Shown here in pieces: positions 35,305 through 46,205 of a stretch of DNA of 64,000 nt (positions are counted from its first letter, which is position 1; each line of letters begins with the position of its first letter). A program made the translations under genes and the position numbers. The DNA is taken from assembly GCA_029207755.1 (NCBI GenBank), contig JARCOQ010000006.1, positions 66,252,093 to 66,316,092 on the forward strand, written 5' to 3'. The stretch comes from Chamaea fasciata. Its lineage: Eukaryota; Chordata; Aves; Passeriformes; Sylviidae. The notes beneath the pieces were generated by a model. It was not told the origin of the DNA. It did not search any database and was given only the letters and a program-made list of their open reading frames with translations.

Positions 35305-38300
35305 TTATTTGAGTCAGGTAGTTGCGAGATATTTCTTGTAATTCAGTGAGTCTGTGTGTGGGGAGGGATAGGTGAAAAAAGTCAGTGAAGTTAAGCAAAG
35401 CGCATGTTTAACCAGGACATATTTACTCACCACTAAAGTTGTTTCAGGTTTTGTTGGCCACCATGTACCTAAACTGCACTCCAGTAACTGAACCTGGGTT
35501 GTTTGGTGGCTTCTCCTGTTGGGATGGTTAAAGATCTTGTTTAAAATGATCCATTTCTTCTTGTCGCTGATTTAAAGGTTGATTTTGGCTCCAGAAGTAG
35601 TCCCATGTGTTTTGAAATGTGAGCCTGAAAGCTGGTTGAAAGCCCACGTAAATTTGGTACCAGGTTGCTCACCTTTGACAAGGAGAGGTCACTGAGTGCA
35701 GTAAACAGTGCTGAAATGTGGCTGCATGTGACAGGAGTCACTGTACTATAATTCTAAGTTATGAGACTCAGTGACAAACAATGTGGCCCACACTGAGTGT
35801 GCCTAATCTAACTTCGTTCCCCAAAATGGCTCTTTAAACTTACAACTTCACTGTTCATAAATAACATGCACATTCTGAATCCAAGCAGAGGCGAATCCAT
35901 GATATGTGGCATATGTTATATTACACGTAGCTCTTTTACTGCTGCTGTTAATGTTGCCCAATAAGTATTTATAAGGCACTCTAACAATGGGAAACATTTT
36001 TCATTCGTCTAAATGCTTGCTTTCTAAACAATTGGTGTTCCAGTCCTTAATGTTTTAGCCTTCCTTTTTCTGGTGGTTAGTAGGCTCTACCCACCTAAAT
36101 GGAATTGTGTCTGTTTACTTTAGGATAAGCTTATGCACACTGGTTTTTTTCTTGTCATTAGAACATGAGTACTTAGATTTTTATCTGATGTATATAATAG
36201 AAGTATTAGTATTAGTAGTAGTAGTTTTTAATTATGAGCACTTCTTGTATTATTGACATTTAAGATGTAATTTAGGTAACTGTTCAATGCAAGTTAAGAG
36301 GAAAATAAAGAATGACAACAACACTTCCCTTTGGTTTGTGACATCATTCTTCAGGACAGAGTGAAAGGATGTCACAGCAGCTTGAGTTCTCTCATTTAAC
36401 TGAGCAACTCAGTGCCAGTGACAGGGTTCAGAGAGTAACGTGAAGATCTCTGGAGATTACTAAGAGGACAGGTGATGGTATGAAATTTCTCTGTAAAAGA
36501 ATTTTATTAGCTTTTTAGAGACAAGCTCAAAGCCTTGTTCTTGATTCTTCTTCCTAGGAAATGTGTAATGGTTTTGTATTCATGCAGTGGAAAAAGTAAT
36601 TACAAAAACAGCACAATAGAGGGGGTTGAATGTTCAGTGAGTGACAGAATTTGTAATTTCCTCATCTGTGTGAAATCTGAGCAGGGAAAAATCCGTCTTG
36701 TTCCTGTTTCTAGAAGAAGTAACGTGGAAACAGTCATTTTTGTCTTTCAAACATGGATACAGTGAAATGGGAATCCCTCTGGTGAGACAGGGACTAGAGA
36801 GGTGGCATTTCCTGGGCCAGGACTATTAGTACTCACAGATGCATGTAACAATTGTGGAAGACAAAAAAGATATGATAAATATGATCCCAAAGAACACTGC
36901 TGTAAAGGTAAACTTGCAGCCCGTCTGTCACAGAATCACATTCTAAGTCCCAACAAATACTTATTCCTTCGATTAATAAATCTTAAATTTGTTTGATTTG
37001 GCTTTTGTTTGGTTTGGGTTTTACTTTTGCATCATTTTATAGCTGAGTCCCTGTCTTCTCAACCAGAGGTAATCTGGGGACACCTGTATTTTAAAGACCT
37101 CATTTGAGGAAAAAGTCCAGATATACAACAAAGTAGACAGACTTTTTCCAAAACAGGAACAAAAGAAACTGGTTCCCTCTGTGTAGTTCTTCAAGGGTAA
37201 AATTTACCCTGATCTGAGGTCTTAGTGGGATTTTAGTGCTGTCTGATCCTTGAACTAATATGGTAGAGAGGTGAAGGGGAGGTTTTTTTGTTGTTTTGTT
37301 TTTTTTTTTTTTTTTTTTTTTCCTCCTGTTTCCTGCACAAAAAGAAAACAGAGCAAGCAGTGTGTTGTAATTATTGTAAATGCCCAGAGGATACCGTGTC
37401 TTTGAAAAGGCCAAAATGAAGATGCCCTCTGCTGATATCTTTTATAAGCACTGTCAAGTATCTCTGTTAGTAAATGTAACAGATTAGCCAGAGAAAACTT
37501 CCAAGAAAAAATGGAACAAAACGCATGGCTAGTTGGGGATGGGGTGACTGAGATGCTTGCTAGATGTGTGTCTGTATTAGGCTATGAAATCAGGACAGAG
37601 CCTGGCTGAACTTACTCCAGATGTAAGAAGAGTGGACTGCCCCACTGAACTATGATCTGAACAAATCAACCACAGTGGTCCCCATGAGGTCCCCATGTGT
37701 ATTAAAACCCCACAAGTACAGTGAACAAATTATTCCCCTAAATATCATTATCTCTAATACCTTTTTCTTCAAGGTGAAAGCAGAAGAACAAAGTGACCGT
37801 CATAAAAAAATGAACAGAACTTAAGTTCAAAGTGACCTAGAAAAACAGAGACTATCATGGACCAAAGCAGGAGTGTTAATAACATGCCAGAAGGAAATCT
37901 ATTCTTAGCCCTTAAATAAAAAAAAGGACAGAAAGAGGTTCCAGTTCTGACCAGCACTGAAAATAAGATGAGAAATGTGAAATCTGTGGAAAGAAGTAAT
38001 AAACCCAAATGCTGGCTTTAAATTTAGTAATGGGCTGAATAACTCCAAACAATGAAGTGCAGTGTGCTTTGTAGCTGCTTATTTTCACTAAGTTGTGTAG
38101 GTAAAAGTGTCTGATTTCAGCACACTTAATTTTCAGAGACCCCAGAGCCCCCTGTTTAATTTAGCAGACTTACAGGTTTTGAATAATATCTCATATAAAA
38201 TATCTCCATGGAGCTTGGCAGGAGATGTAGAAAATGTTCAAAACCAGACGTTATTCTGAAATCAATAGTTATACTCACCAATGAATTACATTGCTCAAGA

Positions 38301-38985
38301 TAATCTGTTTCTTAACATGGAAGAAATAAGAATCACAAGGATATTTTTTGTTGATCTACATTTAATTTAACAAGTTGGCACCCTAAGGATCTTCATGAAT
38401 AGATGCTGATACATAAATCAAGGCCTGATCCAAAGACTACTGAGAAGACTGGAAGGACTCTTGTTTTGTATGACTGTATGTGGATCAGTTTCTAAACCTC
38501 CTTCAGAAGTGAGATTTTTATTGTCGCATTAAAATTCAGGAAAAGAAATCTGGTTTTATGTAACCAGTATTTCAGTAGATGTCTGTGTCTTTGATACATG
38601 TATACAAGGAACTGTTATTAATCTGTTGATAGGTACTTCAGAAGTTGTGAGTGATGGATCAGATGCAGCGCTTTTAAAAAACAGAAGTCTGCTGTGTCTG
38701 ATATTTTTATTGGGTCCGGTTGATAGTAATGTGGAAATATTTAGCATGTACGAGAAAATTTGGTAAGCATTGTCCTAACTCATTATTCAAGTTCCAGTTA
38801 TGTTCAGTTTATGTGCTGGTAGGAGTCCCAGGTATCTGATGTACAGGATTCTGGAAGTGGTTTTCAGTCAGCAGCGCCTTGAGTTTTAAGATGAAGTTGG
38901 AGCAGCACTCCAAAGGCAGTTCTGTGCTGAGGCTGCTGGGGTGACAGGGGGATCTTGAGTCCCATAGTGCTCCAAGCAGAGGAGA
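35305..38985. other. unassigned noncoding DNA
   Basis: AT-rich sequence with a T23 run at 37299-37321. An exon-like cysteine-rich segment at 36821-36907 is discussed under findings. No named gene or repeat family is supported. Confidence 0.55.
37299..37321. repeat. T23 homopolymer
   Basis: Twenty-three T in a row, preceded by TTG/TTTTG interruptions. Confidence 0.95.
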
Positions 38986-39539
38986 ATGGAACTCCAGAGG
39001 GACAGAACCTATCTCTCTCTAATGGCTAAGATTGGATGTATGAACAGAGAACAAGAGCAGAGAGAGAAGGAGCACAGGCAGTCAGCTGAGACGTGTCTGA
39101 GGAACTGTGTCAGGGAAGCAACACAAGCTCACAGAAGGGACCAAAGTCTCTGCTGCAGGCTCTGGCGAGGAATTCTCGCCAGTGGACTGTACCCAAGGGG
39201 CCCAACTTGGTCTTGGGAGTTGGAGCGCTGTTCTGGCCAAAAGGCAGGAACTGTGCTCCATCCAGGGTGACTCTGCTTGAGGCCGCCTCAATCCAAGAGC
39301 TTGAGGTCTTTGATGTCACCCCAACACAGTGCAGACAGGGATCAAATCCAAGCATACATGGGAGGTGGAGGCAGGAGAATAGTGTCCGCCATTTTTTTTT
39401 CCAGCTGCCCTCCATCCTTTTGCAAATCCTGCTTGTGCACTCAGGCTCTCTACCTCTGAGGGATCTGGAGCTCCCGTGCAAAGTGACAAGTTTGTGTGTC
39501 TCCTCTTAGATGGAATATAAAGAAAAAACCACAGCAATG
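38986..39539. other. GC-richer unassigned segment bordering the membrane-protein island
   Basis: Composition changes here from AT-rich to more balanced. Several ORFs of 60-138 codons overlap on both strands without recognisable products. The segment lies just beyond the minus-strand poly(A) signal at 39556-39561 and could be a further repeat unit or an LTR-like element. I cannot assign it. Confidence 0.4.
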
Positions 39540-39555
39540 TGGAGAAAATATGAAC

Positions 39556-39561
39556 TTTATT
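39556..39561 (-). terminator. AATAAA poly(A) signal, minus strand
   Basis: The canonical hexamer is in 'gttaataaagttcat' on the minus strand, about 400 bases past the stop codon of the predicted membrane protein. It sits at the sharp edge where the GC-rich island ends, as expected for the end of a minus-strand transcript. Confidence 0.5.
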
Positions 39562-39967
39562 AACTTGACTGCTCTCAATATCTACAACTGGGGAGTGACT
39601 ACAAGACTACGGGGTGAAAACCTTATGCCTAAAACTCTTCAGCATTTGGAACTACAACACTAAGGGAGAGTTGAACTTCTTCTGGGAAAGACAGGCAGGG
39701 AATCCTACGTCTAAGAAAGGGGATATCTCTAAGTCCTATGATGGGGAATGTCACAGGGCCCAAAGCTGGGCACTGGTCACACATCCCTGGCAATGCTCTG
39801 CAGGCAGAGCGCCGTGCTGGAGCTGGAGAGTCAGTGCTGAGGAGAGACTTGGAGTCTCCTCCTCTCCCAGACGGCCCCTTTGGCTGCTCCCTTGGCCCTG
39901 GGCCTCTGCTGAGGGCTGTAGTGCAGGCACAGCCGCAGCATGGCACGGTTGTGCCTCAGCATCTGGA

Positions 39968-40697
39968 TCAGCTTCCTGGGGCAGCCGCGTCCCTTGCAGC
40001 AGCAGGGCCCTGCCGGGCCAAGGGGCTCTGGCGCTTCTCCTGCAAGGCAAAGCACAGGGATCCATCCTGCTGGAAGGGGCAGAGCGGGGCCGAGGCCTGT
40101 GGGGCTGCCTTTGGCCTCTGGGGCAGAGACCCGGGCCTGGCTGGGCTGTCCCGGGCAGAGGCTGCAGCAAGCCGGGCTCGGCCGCCTCTGCCTGGTGCTG
40201 TCCCTGGGGCTGAGCCCGCAGGGGATTCCCGCCCAGGGACTGAGCCCGGCCTGTGGCACAGGCCCTCGGCCAAAGGGCTGCCAGAGAGGCCCTGCAGCCT
40301 CGGGCCTGCCCAGCCTTGCTCATCCACGGCGGCTCTCAGGCCTCGCCTTGGACCCCGTCCCAAGGCCTTGGCGAGTCTCAGCTGCCAGCACCTTCCTGCC
40401 TGCCCGGCCGCCCTCCCTCACCGCTGTCCAGCGTCTGCAGAGCCTTCTGCCAAGGCAGCATCCCAGGACAATGCCTGTGATCAGGAGCACCACCAGCAAG
40501 CCTGTCCACAGTGCCGGCACCACGTGCACCAAAGGCTTTGGCTCAGGGTCCATGTCCTGCAGCTCCATGTCCTCGGGAAGCAGCCCCGAGGTGCCCGTGT
40601 CCCTCTCAGGATGGCTGGAAGGGTCGAGGGGATGGACCAGGAGCAGCAGCAGGTAAAACTGGAGTAACAAGGAGAAGCCCTGTCTGGCTTTGGTGCT
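39968..40697 (-). CDS. gene-like unit for a small single-pass membrane protein, two exons, unrecognised family (copy A; 5' end missing)
   Basis: Exon 1 (40697-40422) follows an acceptor (cagctcctctcacag) and is open for exactly 92 codons up to a GTGAGG donor. Its translation has a hydrophobic stretch at residues 8-21 (FSLLLQFYLLLLLV), an acidic, proline-rich region at 22-58, a membrane helix at 59-82 ending GIVLGCCLG, and a basic stop-transfer RRLCRR at 84-89. This is the layout of a type I membrane protein. An intron of 382 bases ends at a strong acceptor (ctttgccttgcag). Exon 2 (40039-39968) then adds 23 residues and stops. Another phase of exon 2 reads a cysteine- and arginine-rich tail (KLIQMLRHNRAMLRLCLHY). 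No ATG opens exon 1, so an upstream exon is missing or undetected. I do not recognise the family. It may be a real lineage-specific gene or a decayed copy of one. Confidence 0.4.
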
Positions 40698-40826
40698 CTG
40701 TGAGAGGAGCTGCCACCAGCACACAGGCTCTGGACGTCACTCCGTGCTGAGGTGTGCCCAAGCTCTGGGGCATGGCTATGGCTGGGGACACTTGTCAGCC
40801 ACTGTGCTGTCCCCGGAGTCTGTGAT
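40698..40826. other. GC-rich segment between copy A and the CR1
   Basis: It contains the acceptor of exon 1 at its lower edge. An in-frame stop at 40737-40739 closes the exon 1 frame upstream. It could be the intron 5' of exon 1. Confidence 0.4.
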
Positions 40827-41095
40827 GTCACAGTATGGCCTGGCTTGGAAGAGCCGTGTGAGATCACCGAGTCCAACCTGTGACCCGCGGCCACCATGGC
40901 AAGCAGACCAGAGCCCTGAGTGCCACACCCAGGCTTGCCTTGAACCCCTCCTTCAATGGCGACTCCACCAGCCCCCTGGGCAGCCCATTCCAATATCTAA
41001 TGGCCTTTTCTGGGCAAAAGGTCTTCCTAATATCCCAATCTAACTTTCCTTTTTGCAGCTTGAAATCCTTGTTGGCATCTGCTCTCACTTGTCCT
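40827..41095 (-). mobile_element. CR1 LINE 3' end, minus strand
   Basis: Minus-strand reading gives 'KLDWDIRKTFCPEKAIRYWN' followed by 'GLPRGLVESPLKEGFKASLG', the end of CR1 ORF2, then the 3' untranslated part with 'gttggactcggtgatctcac' and the terminal 'ccatactgtgacatcacag'. It is 5'-truncated and fused at about 41095 to the copy B segment. Its 3' end abuts the GC-rich DNA upstream of copy A. Confidence 0.92.
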
Positions 41096-41335
41096 CGGCC
41101 AGCTCCCAGCAGCAGCACGGCCCTGCACAGCCTTTGGGGCTCCGTCGCTTCTCCTGCGAGGTAAAGCCCAGGGCTCCAAATGGAAGGGGCTGAGGGGCAG
41201 AGCTGGCAGCAGAGGCAAGGTTCCCATGTCCTTTCCAGGACTTCTGCAAGGGTCGAGGGGATGGGTCCACTTCAGCGGCACATAAAACTGCAGTGGGTCA
41301 GAGCAGACCCTGGCTGGTCTAGGTGCTGTGTGCAA
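41096..41335 (-). pseudogene. internally deleted second copy (copy B) of the membrane-protein unit
   Basis: This aligns to copy A in two blocks. Block 1 (about 41335-41225) matches the start of exon 1: 'LQFYVPLKWTHPLDP' here against 'LQFYLLLLLVHPLDP' in copy A. On the plus strand both share 'aagggtcgaggggatgg' and a 'taaaact' box. Block 2 (about 41205-41110) matches the intron end and exon 2: 'cgcttctcctgcgaggtaaa' here against 'cgcttctcctgcaaggcaaa' in copy A. The membrane helix, the donor and nearly the whole intron of copy A are absent, so the copy cannot make the predicted protein. Charged residues also replace the hydrophobic run. It is fused to a CR1 on its 3' side. Confidence 0.65.
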
Positions 41336-41605
41336 CTGTTAGCTTATGGTTACAGGGAAATTTTTCAATTTGCTGTAACTCTTTTCCTTGTACCTTCTTT
41401 TCGCCATAATCATCTTGTATGGAATTTTATGTATGAAATCACAAAGGAATGGACTTTGTTGTCACATTTGATGAGCTGTATTTGAGCCCAACTTATTTTA
41501 AGCTACCTGTAAAAGGTTCTGCAGATTGACTGCATAACCACATCAATTGTAAACTTTGGAGATCCTAGTAAAAATAGAGAACCAATATCATTCACGCAAT
41601 ATTCC
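41336..41605. other. unassigned AT-rich DNA
   Basis: The GC-rich island ends abruptly at about 41340. Nothing is recognisable beyond it. Confidence 0.55.
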
Positions 41606-41733
41606 TTTTCATTAATCAGTATTGTTTGAATGATGAATTTTTTCCTGTTTTTTTTTTTTTTTAAAATTATTTTCATTAATCTGTATTGTTTGGAGGATGA
41701 TTTTTTCCCTGCTTTTTCTTATTTTGAAAAGAT
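41606..41733. repeat. imperfect tandem duplication, about 64-bp unit
   Basis: Two copies share 'ttttcattaatc', then 'gtattgtttg', then 'gatgatttttt'-like text and a T-rich tail. The first copy holds a T15 run (41648-41662). Several substitutions separate them, so this duplication is older than the one at 8.9 kb. Confidence 0.8.
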
Positions 41734-43213
41734 TCAAGGGAAATTTTTTATTCTTGAAGTGCACTTACCTAAGGTACACAGTAATTAATTTTGCTTTTTT
41801 TGTTCCCATCCTGACTCAATGAGCTTAATTGGCTACTATTTTAATTCTTCAGGCTGCTTAGGGTAGTAACATGAGAGGTGATTTTTGGTCTTTATCTTAT
41901 GTTCAGGATTTTGGTGGGGTTTTTTTTGTTGAGTTGAAAACTGTAAAAAATGAAGATGTTGGGAAAAAAGACATTTTAAAAATAAAACTAAATTTTCTTT
42001 GTTTTTAAATAAAAAGAAACCCAAGATTGCAAGCCTTGTAAATACCAATTTGCTCCAATATCCATCTATCCATCCATGAGAGAGTATTTACACAGGTACC
42101 TCAAGCACTCTATAACAGACATCAGAGATTTCTACTCCTGGATTAATATTTCTGTCTTTGGGATGCATGCTGCAACTATCTCCTTATTGTCTGTTCTTCC
42201 CAGAAGGAGCTGGCAAACTTTTCCAACGTGATAATAGAAAGCTGTCGGGTCTGATTGTGTTTCAAATTAGGTGATGCCTAACAATGAGGTAATCTCTCCA
42301 GCACTGGAATTCCAAACAGTCCCAGGGCTTGTGGGAAAAGTTCCTCTTAATGAGGCAATATTTCCAGCACTCTGTGTGCAGGAAGCCCATCCAGCACGTG
42401 TGCCAGCATCCAGAGGTTCCAAATACAGCTGTATGTTACAGCATCTGGTTTCAAGAACAAGTTAACAATTGTGTTTTAGATATTGTCCCAGACAATGATT
42501 ATGTCTTATGCATCTATACTGCTGTGACTAAAAGCACATGGAGCAGCTACCAGTGATGAATTGTTTGCCAAATATCCACATACCTATCCATGTGACATGG
42601 CTAGCTACACATTTGTTAAATGCCAAGACAGGTACTGTGATAACTTTCCATTTGCAAAGCTCCTGTGGGCTTTGGAGGCTATAAGAACTAGTTGATGTCA
42701 GAATTTGTTCTTGTGAAAATTTCCCTCATTATTTTCAAATTTAATGTGGTTTCAGCTGTAAATAGGGAGGTTTTCTTTCTGAATTATGAGTAAATGAAAT
42801 GCTTTAAAAATGTCTTCAGCAAACTGATAAATGGGCAAAACAATATTACAGACTTATCTTTTCATGTGCTCAGGAAACAGGCTATCAAGATGAATTCCCA
42901 CTGCCACTGCCCTTTGAAGATTCATGTTATAAAGCTGAAGGGTGTAGAAATCACTCTTAAACTCACACAAGGAATGTAAATTTAATTTGTTACATCTACA
43001 GTCCCACAGGTTTACTTGTTATGCTCTATCATCTTTAATCAAAACAACTGGTTAAGTTTAAATATAATCAGTCATGATCCCTGGACTTCTTTTTATGAGC
43101 TCAAATAGTAATTGACTGAGAGACAATGGCATTTGAATTTTAGAAAGTCCTTAATTCTTTGATTCTTCTTTTGTAGGATCAAGGAAACATGAATTCAGCT
43201 GTTTTCTTGGTGT

Positions 43214-43215
<2 letters not shown>
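41734..43215. other. unassigned AT-rich DNA
   Basis: No gene or named repeat is visible. There is a short imperfect 'atccatc' run at 42059-42077. Confidence 0.55.

Positions 43216-43250
<35 letters not shown>
43216..43250. repeat. T35 homopolymer
   Basis: Thirty-five uninterrupted T on the plus strand. No AATAAA is seen on the minus strand next to it, so it does not look like the tail of a processed pseudogene. Confidence 0.95.
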
Positions 43251-43253
<3 letters not shown>

Positions 43254-46117
43254 TATCAAAGGGAAAAAAGGATGTACATGCCTATTCCAAAAATAGGAAT
43301 TCTAGCTTCTTTTCATTAATTTCAGGCCAAACACAATGAAACAGCTGTTGCAGGTAGTTTTTTTCCTTTAGAAAATGGAGTGGGTGAGTAGAATTTAGAC
43401 AGAAATCCTGTTCAGTAGTGAAGGGAAGGCACACTGTAATTTTGTAAAAAGCAGGTAGTTTCACTTGCTTTTGTGGACATGAAGCAATGACTTATTTTTG
43501 CAAAGAATGAGCAAATTGTCCTAAAGTAAAAAAAAAACATCTTGGATAACAAAGGTTTTAGTAGGCAATTTTTATCACAGGCATGCACTGAGCCCTTCAC
43601 TTGGCCTATGTCAGAGCAGTCTTATGCTGTGCTAACTTGTGCAAGTTGTTAAATACTCCTTGGAGATAAGGAGTCATTGGGATTTTCTGGATTGAAGGAA
43701 ACTTTGGCCACTTTTACTTTCCTTTGATTGTACACTACTCCACCCTAAAACACTGATGAGCCTCTTGTGCCTGGTTACGTTGACTGTAAGACCTTTTATG
43801 TCAAGCAGTTACAAAATTGTCATAATGTAACCCCAAATTGGGGCTATTTCACTGAGATAATCTGTGATAATTGACATAACACCTGTTTGCTCTCAGTAGA
43901 GTCAACAGTTGCATAAGGTTCCAATTACTTAAAAATTTGGCCCTGAGTTTCTGGGAAAGTGGTGACTATGTATAAGCTGCTGTACATTTGTTCATGGCCC
44001 ATGTACCTGAAATATATTAAAATGTGTTTTTCTTGAAAATCACACTGGAAAGTATTGGTGACTCCTTTTTTGACTGTTACATGCTGGAGAGACCTGTGAG
44101 GGAGACACTGTGGAGGAGGCCAGCAGAGAGAACTGCAGTGAGGTTTGCTCTGAGAATGGACAATGCATCAGCTTTGGCTCTGCGCTTCTTGGGGGCTCAG
44201 GATTAAAAATTGCTTGGGGAAGCTTGTTACTGTTCTGAAGTTGCCAGTTCTGTGGGTTTCCTGTGGAATTACACTAATTTTTAGCAACAGCTGCTGCTGA
44301 TTTTTAGGAATGAAAGGTAGCCATTTGAGGGGCTTTTTAAAATGCTGACAGAGTGCTTTGGCTCTGTGGTTGGTGCAGTGATTTCTACAGCAAATTCTGA
44401 TAAGGTCTCTGAGAACTGACTGGAGGAGTTGAGTCAGGACTGTGCATTGGCAAGCCAATGCTTGACTCTTCTGTCATGGGCACTGGAAGCTCCTCAAGGA
44501 CAATGTTTCCAAGTGCCAGTGACAACCACAAATGGTTGTTTGAATTGCTGAGGGATTTTGTATAGTCCTCTAGGTAGTTAGTACAGCTGCACTGAAATAA
44601 AGGGGGATTTTAATGCTTATCTTGCAAGTGTTACTAGCCAAAGGGGGTTACTTTAGAACTCCAGGCTCTAAAGGTATAAAAGCATTTACTACTCCAGGTA
44701 AGAAGCCTAACCACTAACAGAAGAGGACAATTAACCCTAGAAGATATTTGGGTTCTTTTAACAGTCTAATTCAGGATGATTAGTCATCTGAGATTGACCA
44801 CAAGAACCATCACGATACCACATGTGTGTATGGTGAATGACTGATGCAAATCTGAGGAGGTAAAGAGGGATACTGGAATTGTTCTTTCTTGAAATGGCAG
44901 GCAGAGTAGATTCCTCCTACACCAGAGTGAAAATAATATGGCAGGACAGGATAGAGGATGCATGTCTGGAAATTGTTCTCTTCTTTGAAGCTGACAGTAG
45001 TAATTCCAAGTGTAGGCTCAGTGAGGAGAAAAGAAACGGTGGCATAGCATTTAGGATTTCTTAATTGTGAGTGTTGAATAGCAGCAACAACAGTAATCAC
45101 AGCTGTAAATACCTGTCTCCAAACTTGCCCTGTACAGGTAATTAGATTCTGGGGAACACAGAAACGTTTCCCGAATGTTTTCTTCTCAAGTCATGACAAG
45201 AACACTTTGCTTTTCCTATTGTGTTGGATTTCCCTAGTTATTCATCCAATATTGTTCTTCCAAGGGGTGCTCACAGAAAATGTGTGAAGAAAAGTACAAG
45301 CAAGTACTCAGGTAAGGAAGACTGTGAGTCCATTAGTACTTGCATGGTCTTCGTGGTATCAACAGCATCTGTGATCACAGAACTGTCAGAAAACTGCAAA
45401 CCAAGAGATGCTGGAACATTTTATGAGAACTGAGACACTGGCTGCATGTACAAGAGATGAAATTGTTGAGATGCCTTGATCAAAGTTAGTGCTTTAGCTG
45501 CATGATTTAATGAAGTAACAATAAGTCTGTCTAAAGCTTGATAGAAATAATAATGATGTGGTGCAAAATAACTTTCCAAAGTACAATGGAAATAAATGTA
45601 AATTGAATTAAGAAGGAAAGGAAAAGGAAATGTTTCCCCAGCAGAGATAAAATGCACAATTCTAGGGGTTATTTTCACATACTTTTGGCTGTTAAATTTC
45701 ATTTTCTTTGGCAGCTTTATCTGGTCCCTTCTGTAAAGCCTGCTAGAAGAAGTTCCTGTGCAGTGTGTATGTTTGAATTCTAGTGAGGCATCTTGAGACA
45801 GTTTGGCTGCCATGTGACAATAATTCAGACTGGTCTTTGATGAATTCCAGGGTGTTATATAAATATCTGGATCCCAAATAAAGGTGTCAAGACACTTTGG
45901 AGAGCCTGCAAAAATAAATCAGTGAGCATTTTGAGACATTCTCATCCATGATGTCTCTGACTTCATACCTAGCAGAAGCAAAAGTCCTCCTTTTCTCTCT
46001 GTTTCCAGTTTAAGTTTGCTTGTATATCCTAAAAAGTAAAGGAAAATACTTTGATCTTTCTGAGGCACACCAGTCTCTCCTTAGCTGTGACCTAGGAGAT
46101 AACTATGTAAATACATC

Positions 46118-46122
<5 letters not shown>
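43251..46122. other. unassigned AT-rich DNA
   Basis: Short ORFs only, with the longest (about 130 codons, 45421-45813 on the minus strand) lacking any recognisable feature. Confidence 0.55.
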
Positions 46123-46190
<68 letters not shown>

Positions 46191-46205
46191 GTTTTTTGTT
46201 TTTAA
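46123..46205. repeat. T42 homopolymer with an adjoining (TTTTG)n tract
   Basis: T42 runs from 46123 to 46164, then TTTTG units (46165 to about 46185) pass into longer T-runs broken by G. The pentamer looks like a derivative of the homopolymer that gained G interruptions on one side. Confidence 0.95.

Noticed and set aside
36925..36952. Possible minus-strand CR1 tail ('tcacagaatcacattc')
   Set aside because: The text following it does not match the CR1 3' region.
39738..40667. The longest ORF in the window (309 codons, plus strand)
   Set aside because: It lies antisense to the predicted membrane-protein exons in very GC-rich DNA, where stops are rare in all frames. The splice signals, poly(A) signal and the better protein-level match between copies are all on the minus strand.
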